Assembly: GCA_902825215.1 (NCBI GenBank) | Contig: LR782234.1 | Span: forward strand, 1,984,001-2,048,000 | Direction of reading: 5' to 3' | Length of the DNA stretch: 64,000 bases | Source: Pseudomonas fluorescens | GTDB lineage: Bacteria > Pseudomonadota > Gammaproteobacteria > Pseudomonadales > Pseudomonadaceae | Shown here: positions 42,732-53,217 of the stretch, piece by piece | Numbering within the stretch: the first letter of the stretch is position 1 | How the letters are laid out: every line of letters starts with the position of its first letter | The notes under the pieces: generated by a model | What the model was told of the DNA's origin: nothing | The model's database searches: none | What the model saw: the letters and a program-made list of their open reading frames with translations, nothing else | Program-made: the position numbers and the translations under genes

Positions 42732-43922
42732 ATGGCTCACGCACCACAAATCAAAATCCCCGCCACCTACATGCGCGGCGGCACCAGCAAAGGCGTGTTC
42801 TTCAGCCTCCAGGATCTGCCCGAAGCCGCGCAGGTTCCCGGCCCGGCTCGCGATGCTTTATTGCTGCGGGTGATCGGCAGCCCCGACCCGTACGACAAGC
42901 AGATCGACGGCATGGGTGGCGCGACGTCGAGCACCAGCAAAACCGTGATCCTGTCGAAAAGCACCCGCGCCGATCACGACGTTGACTACCTGTTCGGTCA
43001 GGTCTCGATCGACAAGCCGTTCGTGGACTGGAGCGGCAATTGCGGCAACCTCTCGGCGGCGGTCGGTTCGTTCGCCATCAGCAACGGTCTGGTCGACGCC
43101 AGCCGCATCCCGGACAACGGTGTTGCGGTGGTGCGCGTGTGGCAGGCCAACATCGGCAAAACGATTATTGCCCACGTGCCGATCACCGATGGCGAAGTGC
43201 AGGAAACCGGTGATTTCGAACTCGACGGCGTAACCTTTCCCGCTGCTGAAGTGCAGGTGGAGTTCATGGACCCGGCGGCGGAAGAAGAGGGCGGTGGCGG
43301 TTCGATGTTCCCCACCGGCAATCTGGTCGACGAGCTGGAAGTGCCGGGTGTCGGTACTTTCAAAGCGACGCTGATCAATGCTGGCATTCCGACCATTTTC
43401 GTCAACGCCGCAGACATCGGCTACACCGGCACCGAGCTGCAAGGCGCGATCAACAGCGATCCGAAAGCGCTGCTGATGTTCGAGACGATTCGAGCGTATG
43501 GCGCACTGCGCATGGGCCTGATCGCGAATGTCGAGGAAGCGGCGAAACGGCAGCACACACCGAAAGTCGCGTTTGTCGCCAATCCTGCGGATTACGTCGC
43601 GTCCAGCGGCAAGGCTGTTAACGCTGACGACGTTGATCTGCTGATGCGCGCGCTGTCGATGGGCAAGCTGCACCACGCGATGATGGGCACCGCTGCGGTA
43701 GCGATCGGCACAGCGGCGGCGATTCCCGGCACGCTGGTCAATCTCGCTGCTGGCGGAGTCGAGCGCAACGCCGTGCGCTTTGGCCATCCGTCCGGCACGT
43801 TGCGCGTGGGCGCTGAAGCCAGTCTGGAAAACGGCGAGTGGGTAGTGAAGAAAGCCATCATGAGTCGCAGTGCGCGGGTTCTGATGGAAGGCTACGTGCG
43901 CGTGCCCGGCGATTGTTTTTAA
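42732..43922 (+). CDS. prpF: 2-Methylaconitate cis-trans isomerase
   Basis: The 396-residue protein has the diaminopimelate-epimerase-like fold of PrpF, with the start YMRGGTSKGVFF and the segment DWSGNCGNLSAAVG that contains the active-site cysteine. It converts the AcnD product into the form taken by aconitase. ATG 42732 has TAAGGAG upstream, 54 bases after the acnD stop. Confidence 0.95.
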   Translation: MAHAPQIKIPATYMRGGTSKGVFFSLQDLPEAAQVPGPARDALLLRVIGSPDPYDKQIDGMGGATSSTSKTVILSKSTRADHDVDYLFGQVSIDKPFVDWSGNCGNLSAAVGSFAISNGLVDASRIPDNGVAVVRVWQANIGKTIIAHVPITDGEVQETGDFELDGVTFPAAEVQVEFMDPAAEEEGGGGSMFPTGNLVDELEVPGVGTFKATLINAGIPTIFVNAADIGYTGTELQGAINSDPKALLMFETIRAYGALRMGLIANVEEAAKRQHTPKVAFVANPADYVASSGKAVNADDVDLLMRALSMGKLHHAMMGTAAVAIGTAAAIPGTLVNLAAGGVERNAVRFGHPSGTLRVGAEASLENGEWVVKKAIMSRSARVLMEGYVRVPGDCF

Positions 43923-43939
43923 GCAGCGGCGATATCCTT

Positions 43940-44026
43940 GTGGGAGCGAGCCTGCTCGCGAAAGCGGTGCATCAGACATGCAAATGTTGACTGACACTCA
44001 GCCTTCGCGAGCAGGCTCGCCCCCAC
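43940..44026. repeat. REP doublet (REPIN), inward arms
   Basis: 87 bases; the right arm has one change (CGCCCCCAC). Between prpF and prpD. Confidence 0.9.
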
Positions 44027-44107
44027 AATGGACTGCATTCCAACAATAAAAATCGTTAGCCCTGAACCGAGGTCCCATCAACGAACCACTTCAAGAGTGA
44101 ATCGAAC

Positions 44108-45592
44108 ATGAGCGCCAACGTCGACCTGAACAACCGCCCCGAGTACGACGATGTCCTGCAGACGATCGCCGACTACGTCCTCACCTTCAAAACACCCTCC
44201 GCCGAAGCCCTCGACACCGCCCGCAACTGCCTGATGGATACGCTGGGCTGCGGCCTGCTGGCGCTGCGGTTTCCCGAATGCACCAAACACCTCGGCCCGA
44301 TCGTCGAGGGTACGGTTGTGCCTTTTGGTGCCCGAGTCCCCGGCACCAGCTATCGTCTTGATCCGGTCAAAGCCGCGTGGGACATCGGCTGCATCGTCCG
44401 CTGGCTGGATTACAACGACACCTGGCTCGCCGCCGAGTGGGGCCATCCGTCGGACAACCTCGGCGCCATTCTCGCCGTTGCTGATCACCTGTCGCAGAAA
44501 CGTGTCGCCAATGGCGAGCCGCCGCTGACCATTCGCGATGTGCTCGAAGCGATGATCATGGCCCACGAGATTCAGGGCGTGATCGCTTTGGAAAATGCCT
44601 TCAATCGCGTCGGCCTCGATCACGTCATTCTGGTGAAAGTCGCTTCAACCGCTGTCAGCGCCAGACTCATGGGGGCTAATCGTGACCAGTTGCTGTCGGC
44701 GCTGTCGCATGCCTTTGCCGACGGTCAGGCGCTGCGCACGTATCGCCATGCGCCCAACGCCGGTTCGCGCAAATCCTGGGCGGCGGGGGATGCGGCGAGT
44801 CGTGGTGTGCGTCTGGCCGATATCGCCATGCGCGGCGAGATGGGCATACCCGGTGTTTTGAGTGCGAAACAGTGGGGCTTTTACGACGTGTCGTTCAGCC
44901 ACACCAACAACGATCTGGCGCTGAAACCCGAGGGCAAACGCGCTTTCAGTTTTTCCCGACCGTTCGGCAGTTACGTCATGGAAAACGTGCTGTTCAAGAT
45001 CAGCTTCCCCGCCGAGTTTCATGCGCAAACGGCCTGCGAAGCGGCGGTGACCCTGCACCCGCAGGTGCGCAATCGTCTGCATGAAATCGACCGGATCGTC
45101 ATCACCACCCATGAATCGGCGATTCGCATCATTTCCAAGGTCGGGCCGCTGGCCAATGCTGCCGACCGCGATCATTGCCTGCAGTACATGACCGCCGTGC
45201 CGCTGGCGTTCGGCATTCTGGTGGCCGAACAGTACGAAGACGATTTCCACAAGGCGCACCCGATCATCGACGTGCTGCGCGAAAAAATGGTCATCGTTGA
45301 GGATCCGCGATTCAGTCGCGAATACCTCGAGCCCGACAAGCGTTCGATTGCCAATGCGGTGCAGGTATTTTTCAAGGACGGCAGCAGCACCGACAACGTG
45401 CTGGTGGAGTACCCGCTCGGCCATCGCCGCCGCCGGGCTGAGGGAATTCCGTTGTTGGAGGACAAGTTCAAGGCCAACCTGGCGACACGTTATGTCGGGC
45501 AGCGTTGCGCGCAGATTGTTGCCTTGTGCAAGGATCAATCGCGGCTGGAAGGCACACCGGTGAATCGATTCATTGATCTGTTGGTGATCTGA
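44108..45592 (+). CDS. prpD: 2-Methylcitrate dehydratase
   Basis: The 494-residue MmgE/PrpD-family protein dehydrates 2-methylcitrate without an iron-sulfur cluster. It has the family's N-terminal helices ([20 protein letters not shown]) and the [20 protein letters not shown] active-site region. Having prpD as well as acnD-prpF gives two routes for the same step. Last gene of the cluster, after a REPIN. Confidence 0.93.
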   Translation: MSANVDLNNRPEYDDVLQTIADYVLTFKTPSAEALDTARNCLMDTLGCGLLALRFPECTKHLGPIVEGTVVPFGARVPGTSYRLDPVKAAWDIGCIVRWLDYNDTWLAAEWGHPSDNLGAILAVADHLSQKRVANGEPPLTIRDVLEAMIMAHEIQGVIALENAFNRVGLDHVILVKVASTAVSARLMGANRDQLLSALSHAFADGQALRTYRHAPNAGSRKSWAAGDAASRGVRLADIAMRGEMGIPGVLSAKQWGFYDVSFSHTNNDLALKPEGKRAFSFSRPFGSYVMENVLFKISFPAEFHAQTACEAAVTLHPQVRNRLHEIDRIVITTHESAIRIISKVGPLANAADRDHCLQYMTAVPLAFGILVAEQYEDDFHKAHPIIDVLREKMVIVEDPRFSREYLEPDKRSIANAVQVFFKDGSSTDNVLVEYPLGHRRRRAEGIPLLEDKFKANLATRYVGQRCAQIVALCKDQSRLEGTPVNRFIDLLVI

Positions 45593-45610
45593 CAGACCGC
45601 GTTATCGTTC

Positions 45611-45704
45611 TTCGCGGGCAAGCCCGCTCCCACAGGGTTTTGTGATGAACGCAAAAATTGTGAACGCCTTCAGAACCTGTGGGAGCGGGCTTGCCCGCGA
45701 TAGC
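45611..45704. repeat. REP doublet of the GCGGGCTTGCCCGC class, outward arms
   Basis: 94 bases with the third REP class (GTGGGAGCGGGCTTGCCCGC) in outward order, between converging prpD and ppsR. Confidence 0.85.
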
Positions 45705-45725
45705 GTCAGATCAGGCACCGCAAAC

Positions 45726-46544
45726 CTACTTGAATCGCCGCTCAACCCCTTTCTCCACCAGAATCTTCGCGGAAATCTCTTCCACGGAAAAATGCGTGGA
45801 GTTGATGTGCGGGATGTTCTCGCGGCGGAACAGGTTTTCCACTTCGCGCACTTCGAATTCGCACTGGGCGTAGCTCGAATAGCGGCTGTTGGGCTTGCGC
45901 TCGTTGCGGATGGCGGTGAGGCGGTCCGGGTCGATGGTCAGGCCGAACAGCTTGTGCTGATGGGCGCGCAGGGCGCTCGGCAGGGTCAGGCGCTCCATGT
46001 CGTCTTCGGTCAACGGATAGTTGGCCGCACGGATGCCGAACTGCATCGCCATGTACAGACACGTCGGCGTTTTGCCGCATCGCGACACGCCGACTAGTAT
46101 CAGATCGGCTTTGTCGTAATAGTGGGTGCGCGCGCCGTCGTCGTTGTCGAGGGCAAAGTTCACCGCCTCGATGCGCTCCATGTAATTGGAGTTGTGCCCG
46201 ATCGAATGCGATTTGCCGACGGTGTACGACGAATGCTCGGTCAGCTCCTGTTCGAGCGGGGCGAGGAAGGTCGAGAAAATGTCGATCATGAAACCATTGG
46301 ACGTTGCGAGAATCTCACGAATGTCCTGATTGACGATGGTGTCGAAGATGATCGGCCGAAAGCCGTCGGTTTCAGCGGCTTTGTTGATTTGTTGTACCAT
46401 GGCCCGCGCTTTTTCAACGCTGTCGATGTACGGCCGCGTGAACTTGCTGAAGGTAATGTTTTCGAACTGCGCCAACAGGCTTTGACCCAGGGTTTCGGCA
46501 GTGATGCCGGTGCCATCGGAGATGAAGAAAGCGGATCGTTTCAT
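45726..46544 (-). CDS. ppsR: PEP synthase regulatory protein (bifunctional kinase/phosphorylase)
   Basis: The 272-residue DUF299-type protein inactivates and reactivates PEP synthase by ADP-dependent phosphorylation and phosphate-dependent removal. The P-loop-like motif [13 protein letters not shown] and the N-terminal [15 protein letters not shown] are typical. It is divergent from ppsA, its target. ATG 46544 follows AAGG; an in-frame GTG at 46550 is just upstream. Confidence 0.93.
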   Translation of the reverse strand: MKRSAFFISDGTGITAETLGQSLLAQFENITFSKFTRPYIDSVEKARAMVQQINKAAETDGFRPIIFDTIVNQDIREILATSNGFMIDIFSTFLAPLEQELTEHSSYTVGKSHSIGHNSNYMERIEAVNFALDNDDGARTHYYDKADLILVGVSRCGKTPTCLYMAMQFGIRAANYPLTEDDMERLTLPSALRAHQHKLFGLTIDPDRLTAIRNERKPNSRYSSYAQCEFEVREVENLFRRENIPHINSTHFSVEEISAKILVEKGVERRFK

Positions 46545-46718
46545 TTGCACCTTGGGCCTTAAGTTAATTGACGCTCTTGGATATGATAGGCGCGATTTGT
46601 CGGCCGCGATTGGCCCGCATTCTCACTTATTTTCCAGGTCCAGGCCATACAGCCGGCCAAGGCTCCCCCGGGCCGCCGGCTTCTGAGCTTTTCCAACACA
46701 GTTAGTGGAGAGATCACC

Positions 46719-49094
46719 TTGGTAGAGTACGTAGTTTCCCTCGATAAGCTCGGCAAACACGATGTTGAGCATGTGGGGGGCAAGAACGCATCCCTGGGCG
46801 AGATGATCAGTAACCTGGCAGGCGCCGGTGTTTCGGTCCCCGGCGGCTTCGCCACGACGGCTCAGGCCTATCGTGACTTCCTCGAACTGAGCGGCCTGAA
46901 CGAGCAGATCCACAAGGCCCTCGACGCGCTCGACGTCGACGACGTCAATGCCCTGGCCAAGACCGGTGCGCAGATCCGCCAATGGATCATGGACGCCGAA
47001 TTCCCCGAAAAACTCAACACCGAGATCCGCACCGCGTTCGCCGCGCTGTCGGCCGGTAATCCTGATGTCGCCGTGGCCGTGCGTTCCTCTGCCACCGCCG
47101 AAGACCTGCCGGACGCGTCCTTCGCCGGTCAGCAGGAAACCTTCCTGAACATCCGTGGCGTGGACAACGTCATCCGCGCCGCCAAAGAGGTGTTCGCTTC
47201 GCTGTTCAACGACCGGGCGATTTCCTACCGCGTGCATCAGGGCTTCGACCACAAACTGGTCGCCCTGTCGGCCGGCGTACAGCGCATGGTGCGGTCGGAA
47301 ACCGGCACCGCCGGCGTGATGTTCACCCTCGATACCGAATCGGGCTTCCGTGACGTGGTGTTCATCACCGGCGCCTACGGCCTGGGCGAAACAGTCGTAC
47401 AAGGCGCGGTCAACCCGGACGAATTCTACGTACACAAAGGCACGCTGGAGGCCGGTCGTCCGGCGATCCTGCGTCGTAACCTCGGCAGCAAAGCGATCAA
47501 GATGATCTACGGCGACGAGGCCAAGGCCGGTCGTTCGGTCAAGACCGTCGATGTCGACAAGGCCGAACGCGCGCGTTTCTGCCTCACCGATGCTGAAGTC
47601 AGCGAACTGGCCAAGCAGGCGATGATCATCGAGAAGCACTACAGCTGCCCGATGGACATCGAGTGGGCCAAGGACGGTGACGACGGCAAGCTGTACATCG
47701 TGCAGGCGCGTCCGGAAACCGTGAAAAGCCGCACCCAGGCCAACGTCATGGAACGTTACCTGCTCAAGGAAACCGGAACCGTGCTGGTCGAAGGTCGCGC
47801 CATCGGCCAGCGCATCGGTGCCGGCAAAGTGCGGATCATCAAAGACGTTTCCGAGATGGACAAGGTCCAGCCGGGCGACGTGCTGGTGTCCGACATGACC
47901 GACCCGGACTGGGAACCGGTAATGAAGCGCGCCAGCGCCATCGTCACCAACCGTGGCGGACGTACCTGCCACGCGGCGATCATCGCGCGCGAGCTGGGCA
48001 TTCCAGCCGTGGTCGGTTGCGGCAACGCCACCCAGTTGCTGAAGGATGGCCAGGGCGTGACCGTGTCCTGCGCCGAAGGCGACACCGGTTACATCTTCGA
48101 AGGCGAACTGGGCTTCGACATCAAGAAAAACTCCGTTGATGCCATGCCGGAGCTGCCGTTCAAGATCATGATGAACGTCGGCAACCCGGACCGCGCCTTC
48201 GACTTCGCGCAACTGCCGAACGCCGGTGTGGGCCTGGCCCGTCTGGAATTCATCATCAACCGAATGATTGGTGTGCACCCGAAAGCGCTGTTGAACTACG
48301 ACGGTCTGCCGCAGGAAATCAAGGAAAGCGTCGACAAGCGCATCGCCGGTTACGACGATCCGGTCGGTTTCTATGTCGAGAAACTGGTCGAAGGCATCAG
48401 CACCCTGGCTGCCGCGTTCGCACCGAAGAAAGTCATCGTGCGTCTGTCGGACTTCAAGTCCAACGAATACGCCAACCTGATCGGCGGCAAGCTCTACGAG
48501 CCGGAAGAAGAAAACCCGATGCTGGGCTTCCGTGGCGCTTCGCGTTACATCAGCGAATCGTTCCGCGACTGCTTCGAACTCGAATGCCGCGCGCTGAAGC
48601 GTGTGCGCAACGAGATGGGCCTGACCAACGTCGAAATCATGGTGCCGTTCGTCCGTACCCTTGGCGAAGCCAGCCAGGTGGTCGACCTGCTCGCCGAAAA
48701 CGGCCTGGCCCGTGGCGACAACGGTCTGCGCGTGATCATGATGTGCGAACTGCCATCCAACGCGATTCTGGCGGACGAGTTCCTTGAGTTCTTCGACGGT
48801 TTCTCGATCGGTTCCAACGACCTGACTCAGTTGACCCTGGGCCTGGACCGCGATTCCGGTATCATCGCGCACCTGTTCGACGAGCGTAATCCGGCGGTCA
48901 AGAAGCTGCTGGCCAATGCCATCCAGGCCTGCAACAAGGCCGGCAAGTACATCGGCATCTGCGGTCAGGGCCCTTCGGACCACCCGGACCTGGCCAAATG
49001 GCTGATGGAGCAGGGCATTGAAAGCGTCTCGCTGAACCCGGACACCGTGCTGGAAACCTGGTTCTTCCTCGCTGAAGGTCAGGCCCAGGCTTGA
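46719..49094 (+). CDS. ppsA: Phosphoenolpyruvate synthase
   Basis: Converts pyruvate and ATP to phosphoenolpyruvate, AMP and phosphate for gluconeogenesis. The 791-residue protein has the N-terminal ATP-binding domain ([12 protein letters not shown] at 20-31), the phosphohistidine domain with catalytic H418 in [15 protein letters not shown], and the C-terminal PEP-binding barrel ([18 protein letters not shown]). The start codon is TTG 46719, with GTGGAGAGATC upstream. It takes the pyruvate made by the methylcitrate cycle upstream; regulation by PpsR. Confidence 0.95.
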   Translation: MVEYVVSLDKLGKHDVEHVGGKNASLGEMISNLAGAGVSVPGGFATTAQAYRDFLELSGLNEQIHKALDALDVDDVNALAKTGAQIRQWIMDAEFPEKLNTEIRTAFAALSAGNPDVAVAVRSSATAEDLPDASFAGQQETFLNIRGVDNVIRAAKEVFASLFNDRAISYRVHQGFDHKLVALSAGVQRMVRSETGTAGVMFTLDTESGFRDVVFITGAYGLGETVVQGAVNPDEFYVHKGTLEAGRPAILRRNLGSKAIKMIYGDEAKAGRSVKTVDVDKAERARFCLTDAEVSELAKQAMIIEKHYSCPMDIEWAKDGDDGKLYIVQARPETVKSRTQANVMERYLLKETGTVLVEGRAIGQRIGAGKVRIIKDVSEMDKVQPGDVLVSDMTDPDWEPVMKRASAIVTNRGGRTCHAAIIARELGIPAVVGCGNATQLLKDGQGVTVSCAEGDTGYIFEGELGFDIKKNSVDAMPELPFKIMMNVGNPDRAFDFAQLPNAGVGLARLEFIINRMIGVHPKALLNYDGLPQEIKESVDKRIAGYDDPVGFYVEKLVEGISTLAAAFAPKKVIVRLSDFKSNEYANLIGGKLYEPEEENPMLGFRGASRYISESFRDCFELECRALKRVRNEMGLTNVEIMVPFVRTLGEASQVVDLLAENGLARGDNGLRVIMMCELPSNAILADEFLEFFDGFSIGSNDLTQLTLGLDRDSGIIAHLFDERNPAVKKLLANAIQACNKAGKYIGICGQGPSDHPDLAKWLMEQGIESVSLNPDTVLETWFFLAEGQAQA

Positions 49095-49121
49095 TCAACA
49101 TGTGAACGATGGCCTGACCCT

Positions 49122-49209
49122 GTGGGAGCGAGCCTGCTCGCGAAGACGGAGCGACATCCGCCATGGATGTTCGCTGACACACCGCTTTCGCGAGCAGGCT
49201 CGCTCCCAC
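49122..49209. repeat. REP doublet (REPIN), inward arms
   Basis: 88 bases, directly after ppsA. Confidence 0.9.
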
Positions 49210-49234
49210 ATGGGCCGGGCCTTGAGATTGAAGT

Positions 49235-49266
49235 AGGGCGGGCTCCTGTAGATGCCGCCCTTTTTT
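49235..49266 (+). terminator. Terminator after ppsA
   Basis: AGGGCGG pairs with CCGCCCT, followed by six T. Confidence 0.75.
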
Positions 49267-49279
49267 GTGCAAGAGCATT

Positions 49280-50269
49280 ATGCAAAGCAGCAGCAACCTG
49301 TTTCCTGTCGCCCTGATCAGCGCCGAGCGGCGCGGCGATCTGAGCGAAGACGTGTATCGACTCAAACCCGGCAACAGCCCCGACTGGTCCGTGGAAATCG
49401 CCGTCACCCGCCTGGGCATGGCCGATGACTCGGCGCCGCGCGGCGTGCCGGTGATTCTGCTGCACGGCAGTTTTTCCAATCGGCGTTTCTGGTTTTCCCC
49501 CAAAGGTCTGGGCCTGGGCGCGTACCTCACGCGGCTGGGCTTCGACGTGTGGATTCCGGAGATGCGCGGCCACGGTCTGTCGCAGCGCAACGAGGACTAT
49601 CGGCACAACCGGGTCGCCGATTACGCGCGTTACGATCTGCCGGCGATTGCCGCGTTCGTGCGGGAGCAGAGCGGGCAGATTCCGCACTGGATCGGCCACT
49701 CGCTGGGCGGGATTACCCTGGCGGCGGCGCTGGGTGGCGAATATCTAGGCGAACCGGCGGTGGCGTCGGCGGCGTTTTTCGGCACGCAGGTCAGCCGCAC
49801 GTACTGGCCGCTGAAAATTCCGCCGCTGGAGTGGGGCAGTCGCTTCATTCTCAAGCGTTTCGCGCAGTTGTCCGGTTCACGCCTGCGGCGCGGCCCGGAA
49901 GACGAGCCGATCGGCCTGGCCATCGAAAGCATGCGCTGGTACGGCTTGTTCGGCCGCTTTGGCGACAAGGACAAGGATTGGTGGGCCGGGCTCGCCGATG
50001 TTCAGGTGCCGGTGTTGGCGGTGACGGCGGCGTGCGATCATCAGGACCCGGCATGGGCCTGCCGCAAGCTGTTCGAGCAGATCGGCTCCGAGCACAAGCA
50101 GTTCGTGAATCTGGGGCGCGAGCAAGGTTTCAGCGACAATTTTGGCCATGTCGAAATGCTGGTGAGCAAAGCGGCGCAGACCGAAGTGTGGCCGCTGGTG
50201 GCGCGCTGGCTGAACGATCAGCAAACGCCATTGCTGGCGCAAGCGGCGCATCTGGCCGCTGCGGTGTAA
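49280..50269 (+). CDS. Alpha/beta-fold hydrolase
   Basis: The 329-residue protein has the lipase-like elements HGSFSNRRFW (oxyanion hole) and GHSLGG with nucleophile S141, and a likely catalytic histidine in FGHVEML near the end. No signal peptide is seen. Orthologues stand between ppsA and rraA in P. aeruginosa as I recall, but the substrate is not known to me. It starts 14 bases after the ppsA terminator. Confidence 0.83.
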   Translation: MQSSSNLFPVALISAERRGDLSEDVYRLKPGNSPDWSVEIAVTRLGMADDSAPRGVPVILLHGSFSNRRFWFSPKGLGLGAYLTRLGFDVWIPEMRGHGLSQRNEDYRHNRVADYARYDLPAIAAFVREQSGQIPHWIGHSLGGITLAAALGGEYLGEPAVASAAFFGTQVSRTYWPLKIPPLEWGSRFILKRFAQLSGSRLRRGPEDEPIGLAIESMRWYGLFGRFGDKDKDWWAGLADVQVPVLAVTAACDHQDPAWACRKLFEQIGSEHKQFVNLGREQGFSDNFGHVEMLVSKAAQTEVWPLVARWLNDQQTPLLAQAAHLAAAV

Positions 50270-50479
50270 GGGGCGTTCCGTTCGGCCGGGCTTGCGGCTA
50301 AGATATGACGCATTGTGCGGTTCTGGTCATATTTTGCGGCTGTTTAGCGATTACGTTTCAGGCTGTGTTCAGGTTCGCTCAGCGACCATGGCGTGGGCTA
50401 AGGTAAACAGCAACTGGCCGGACTCGTCTCATCAGAATGCGGCATCCTTGATCGTCTTGCTTTTTACAGGAGTTTTTCG

Positions 50480-50971
50480 ATGAACCATTACCTTACGCCT
50501 GACCTGTGCGACGCCTACCCGGAGCTGGTGCAGGTGCTGGAACCGATGTTCAGCAATTTCGGCGGCCGTGATTCCTTTGGCGGCGAAATCGTGACCATCA
50601 AATGCTTCGAAGACAACTCGCTGGTCAAGGAACAGGCCGAACTCGACGGCACCGGCAAAGTGCTGGTGGTCGACGGCGGTGGCTCGCTGCGCCGTGCACT
50701 GCTGGGCGACATGATTGCCGAAAAGGCTGCGAAAAACGGTTGGGAAGGCATGGTGATCTACGGCTGCATCCGTGACGTCGATGTCCTCGCCCAGACCGAT
50801 CTCGGCGTGCAGGCGCTGGCCAGCCACCCGATGAAGACCGAAAAGCGCGGCATTGGCGACCTCAACGTCGCGGTGACCTTCGCCGGTGTGACCTTCCATC
50901 CGGGCCACTATGTCTATGCGGACAACAACGGCGTGATCGTTTCGCCGAGTCCGCTGCAGATGCCTGAATAA
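50480..50971 (+). CDS. rraA: Ribonuclease E activity regulator RraA
   Basis: The 163-residue protein is of the RraA family, a trimer that binds RNase E and inhibits mRNA decay. Signature segments are [37 protein letters not shown] and YGCIRDVD. The same fold includes 4-hydroxy-4-methyl-2-oxoglutarate aldolases, whose Arg-Asp pair GCIRDVD is also present, so aldolase activity cannot be ruled out. A good ribosome binding site (ACAGGAG) precedes the ATG. rraB lies at 1671 in this window. Confidence 0.9.
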   Translation: MNHYLTPDLCDAYPELVQVLEPMFSNFGGRDSFGGEIVTIKCFEDNSLVKEQAELDGTGKVLVVDGGGSLRRALLGDMIAEKAAKNGWEGMVIYGCIRDVDVLAQTDLGVQALASHPMKTEKRGIGDLNVAVTFAGVTFHPGHYVYADNNGVIVSPSPLQMPE

Positions 50972-50992
50972 GCTTTTCGACAAGGGATGCGG

Positions 50993-51988
50993 ATGTTCGA
51001 GGAAGAAAACGCGCAGTGGGGGCTGGTGCATGCCCTGGTGCTGGACGGTAAGGGCGGCGCGCGTTCGATAGCCCGGACGGAACTGGACGATCTGCAGTTG
51101 CAGGCGCACGAAAGCCTGTGGCTGCATTGGGATCGCAGCCATCCGCAGACCCAGACCTGGCTGCGCAAATCCAGCGGACTCAATGAGTTCACCTGCGATC
51201 TGCTGCTGGAAGAGAACACCCGCCCGCGTCTGTTGCCGCTGCCCGACTCCGAATTGCTGCTGTTTTTGCGCGGGGTCAATCTCAATCCGGGCGCCGAGCC
51301 GGAAGACATGGTGTCGGTGCGGATTTTCGCTTCAGCGCAACGGGTGATCTCCCTGCGTTTGCGGCCACTGCGGGCCACTGATGAATTGCTTGCGCAATTG
51401 GCTGACGGCAGAGGCCCGAAGACATCATCAGAACTCATCCTCTATCTGGCGCAGTTCCTCACCAACAAAGTGCAGGACCTGGTCACGTGCCTCTCGGAAA
51501 TCGCCGATGAGGAAGAAGAAAAGATGGATGCCGACGAACGGTATTCTCCCGAACACGGGTCGATTTTGCACATCCGCCGGCGAGCAGCCGGGCTCAAGCG
51601 TTTTCTCGCTCCACAGCGGGATATTTTTGGCCAGCTGACACGCATAAAGCTGCCGTGGTTCGTTGAAGACGATGCCGATTACTGGAACGAACTGAACAAC
51701 AGCCTGACCCGCTATCTGGAAGAGCTGGAATTGACCCGAGAGCGCGTGGGGCTTGTGCTGGAGGCCGAGGACCGGCGTCTGAACGTGCACATGAATCGCA
51801 CCATGTACCGCTTCGGCATCATCACCTGCATCTTCCTGCCGATGAGTTTTATCACCGGTCTTCTGGGCATCAACGTTGGCGGGATTCCGTTCGCCAGCAG
51901 CCCGTACGGTTTCCTCATCGCATGCTCGACGGTGCTTGCCCTGGCCTTCGGTCAGTGGTGGTTGTTCCGACGTTTGCGCTGGGTTTGA
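50993..51988 (+). CDS. cmaX: CorA/ZntB-like cation transporter CmaX
   Basis: 331 residues, 2-TM-GxN superfamily: large N-terminal cytoplasmic domain, then two C-terminal helices with the loop LLGINVGGIPFA. GIN instead of GMN suggests the zinc-transporter (ZntB) branch. I chose ATG 50993, as AAGGG lies seven bases upstream; ATG 50987 is in frame. First gene of the cmaX-crfX-cmpX-sigX-oprF block, whose order I recall from other Pseudomonas species. Confidence 0.88.
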   Translation: MFEEENAQWGLVHALVLDGKGGARSIARTELDDLQLQAHESLWLHWDRSHPQTQTWLRKSSGLNEFTCDLLLEENTRPRLLPLPDSELLLFLRGVNLNPGAEPEDMVSVRIFASAQRVISLRLRPLRATDELLAQLADGRGPKTSSELILYLAQFLTNKVQDLVTCLSEIADEEEEKMDADERYSPEHGSILHIRRRAAGLKRFLAPQRDIFGQLTRIKLPWFVEDDADYWNELNNSLTRYLEELELTRERVGLVLEAEDRRLNVHMNRTMYRFGIITCIFLPMSFITGLLGINVGGIPFASSPYGFLIACSTVLALAFGQWWLFRRLRWV

Positions 51989-52051
51989 AGAGGCCGCATG
52001 TGACCCGACCAAATTTGCCCGCGTCTTTCACAGACATCACGAGAGGTGCGT

Positions 52052-52300
52052 ATGCACGATCCGTTTGAACAGTCTTTGCGCGACATGCTCAACGCCTCGC
52101 CGTCCAGCCGCGACGACGACGCCTGCCTGGGCCGCGTGCTCAAAACCGCCAACCGCCAGGTCGGCGCCGGTGATCTGTTCAGCCTGCTGGGCCGCTGGCT
52201 GCCCGCGCTGATGATCGCCCTGAACAATGGTTCGGCGCATGTCTCGCCGGTTTCCCGTCTTCGTAAACCTGCTGTTCGCACTGCTGATAAGGCTGATTGA
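52052..52300 (+). CDS. crfX: Small protein CrfX
   Basis: 82 residues, hydrophilic N-terminus with a central helical section (LFSLLGRWLPALMIALNNG). Named by position: between cmaX and cmpX and upstream of sigX. No domain recognised. AGAGG is six bases before ATG 52052. The next gene starts three bases after the stop codon. Function unclear. Confidence 0.8.
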   Translation: MHDPFEQSLRDMLNASPSSRDDDACLGRVLKTANRQVGAGDLFSLLGRWLPALMIALNNGSAHVSPVSRLRKPAVRTADKAD

Positions 52301-52302
52301 AT

Positions 52303-53127
52303 ATGGAACTTGATCTCTGGACTCAGAGCCTCGTCACTGCAATGACTGCGTTGTGGACCAAAGTCGCTAATTTCATTCCGAACCTGTTCGGCGCACTGGT
52401 GGTGCTGCTGTTGGGTTTCGTCGTGGCCAAGCTGCTCGACACCTTGCTCTCCAAGTTGCTGGCCAAATTGGGCCTCGATCGCCTGATGGGCGGCACCGGT
52501 CTGACCAAACTGTTGTCGCGTGCGGGCCTGCAAGTGCCGATCTCGACCTTGATCGGCAAAATCGTTTACTGGTTCGTTCTGCTGATTTTCCTGGTATCTG
52601 CAGCAGAATCCCTTGGCCTTGAGCGAGTTTCAGCTACGCTGGACATGCTGGCGCTATATCTGCCGAAAGTTTTCGGCGCCGCCCTGGTGCTGCTGGTCGG
52701 TGTGTTGCTCGCGCAATTGGCCAATGGCCTGGTGCGCGGGGCGGCGGAAGGCGTAGGCCTGGACTACGCTTCGGGGCTGGGGCGTATCGCGCAGGGGCTG
52801 GTGATCATCATCAGTATCTCGGTGGCGATCAGTCAGCTCGAGGTCAAGACCGACCTGCTGAACCACGTGATTGTTATCGTTTTGATTACCGTTGGTCTGG
52901 CCGTTGCGCTGGCCATGGGTTTGGGAAGCCGGGAAATTGCCGGTCAGATTCTTGCGGGAATCTATGTGCGTGAGTTGTACGAGGTTGGGCAACAAGTGCG
53001 TGTTGGCGAGGTCGAAGGCCAGATCGAAGAGATCGGCACGGTTAAAACCACATTGCTGACCGATGAGGGTGAGCTAGTCTCTCTCTCCAATCGGATCCTG
53101 CTGGAACAGCATGTGAGTAGCCGCTAA
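52303..53127 (+). CDS. cmpX: Small-conductance mechanosensitive channel-like protein CmpX
   Basis: 274 residues with five or so hydrophobic spans (FGALVVLLLGFVVAKLL, IVYWFVLLIFLVSAA, VFGAALVLLVGVLLAQL and later) and an MscS-related C-terminal part. The pore-like helix is glycine-rich (GLAVALAMGLGSREIAGQILAG), followed by the VGQQVRVGEVEG beta domain. It is thought to act with SigX in membrane stress. Three bases after crfX. Confidence 0.88.
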   Translation: MELDLWTQSLVTAMTALWTKVANFIPNLFGALVVLLLGFVVAKLLDTLLSKLLAKLGLDRLMGGTGLTKLLSRAGLQVPISTLIGKIVYWFVLLIFLVSAAESLGLERVSATLDMLALYLPKVFGAALVLLVGVLLAQLANGLVRGAAEGVGLDYASGLGRIAQGLVIIISISVAISQLEVKTDLLNHVIVIVLITVGLAVALAMGLGSREIAGQILAGIYVRELYEVGQQVRVGEVEGQIEEIGTVKTTLLTDEGELVSLSNRILLEQHVSSR

Positions 53128-53163
53128 ACCGGCAAACCCTGCTAATGTATGCCGCCGCAAAAT

Positions 53164-53179
53164 GCCAGCCGAGGCTGGC
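53164..53179 (+). promoter_or_regulatory. Hairpin upstream of sigX
   Basis: GCCAGCCGAGGCTGGC is a perfect 7-base stem with a two-base loop in the 90-base gap before sigX. It might reduce readthrough from cmpX or shape translation start; there is no T-run. Confidence 0.4.
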
Positions 53180-53217
53180 TGCGGTGGACATTGACCTGAC
53201 TGTCGGCACGACTTGTT

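Noticed and set aside
46623..48983. 786-codon open frame opposite ppsA
   Set aside because: Antisense shadow of ppsA with typical antisense composition; it would also cover the ppsA start region.
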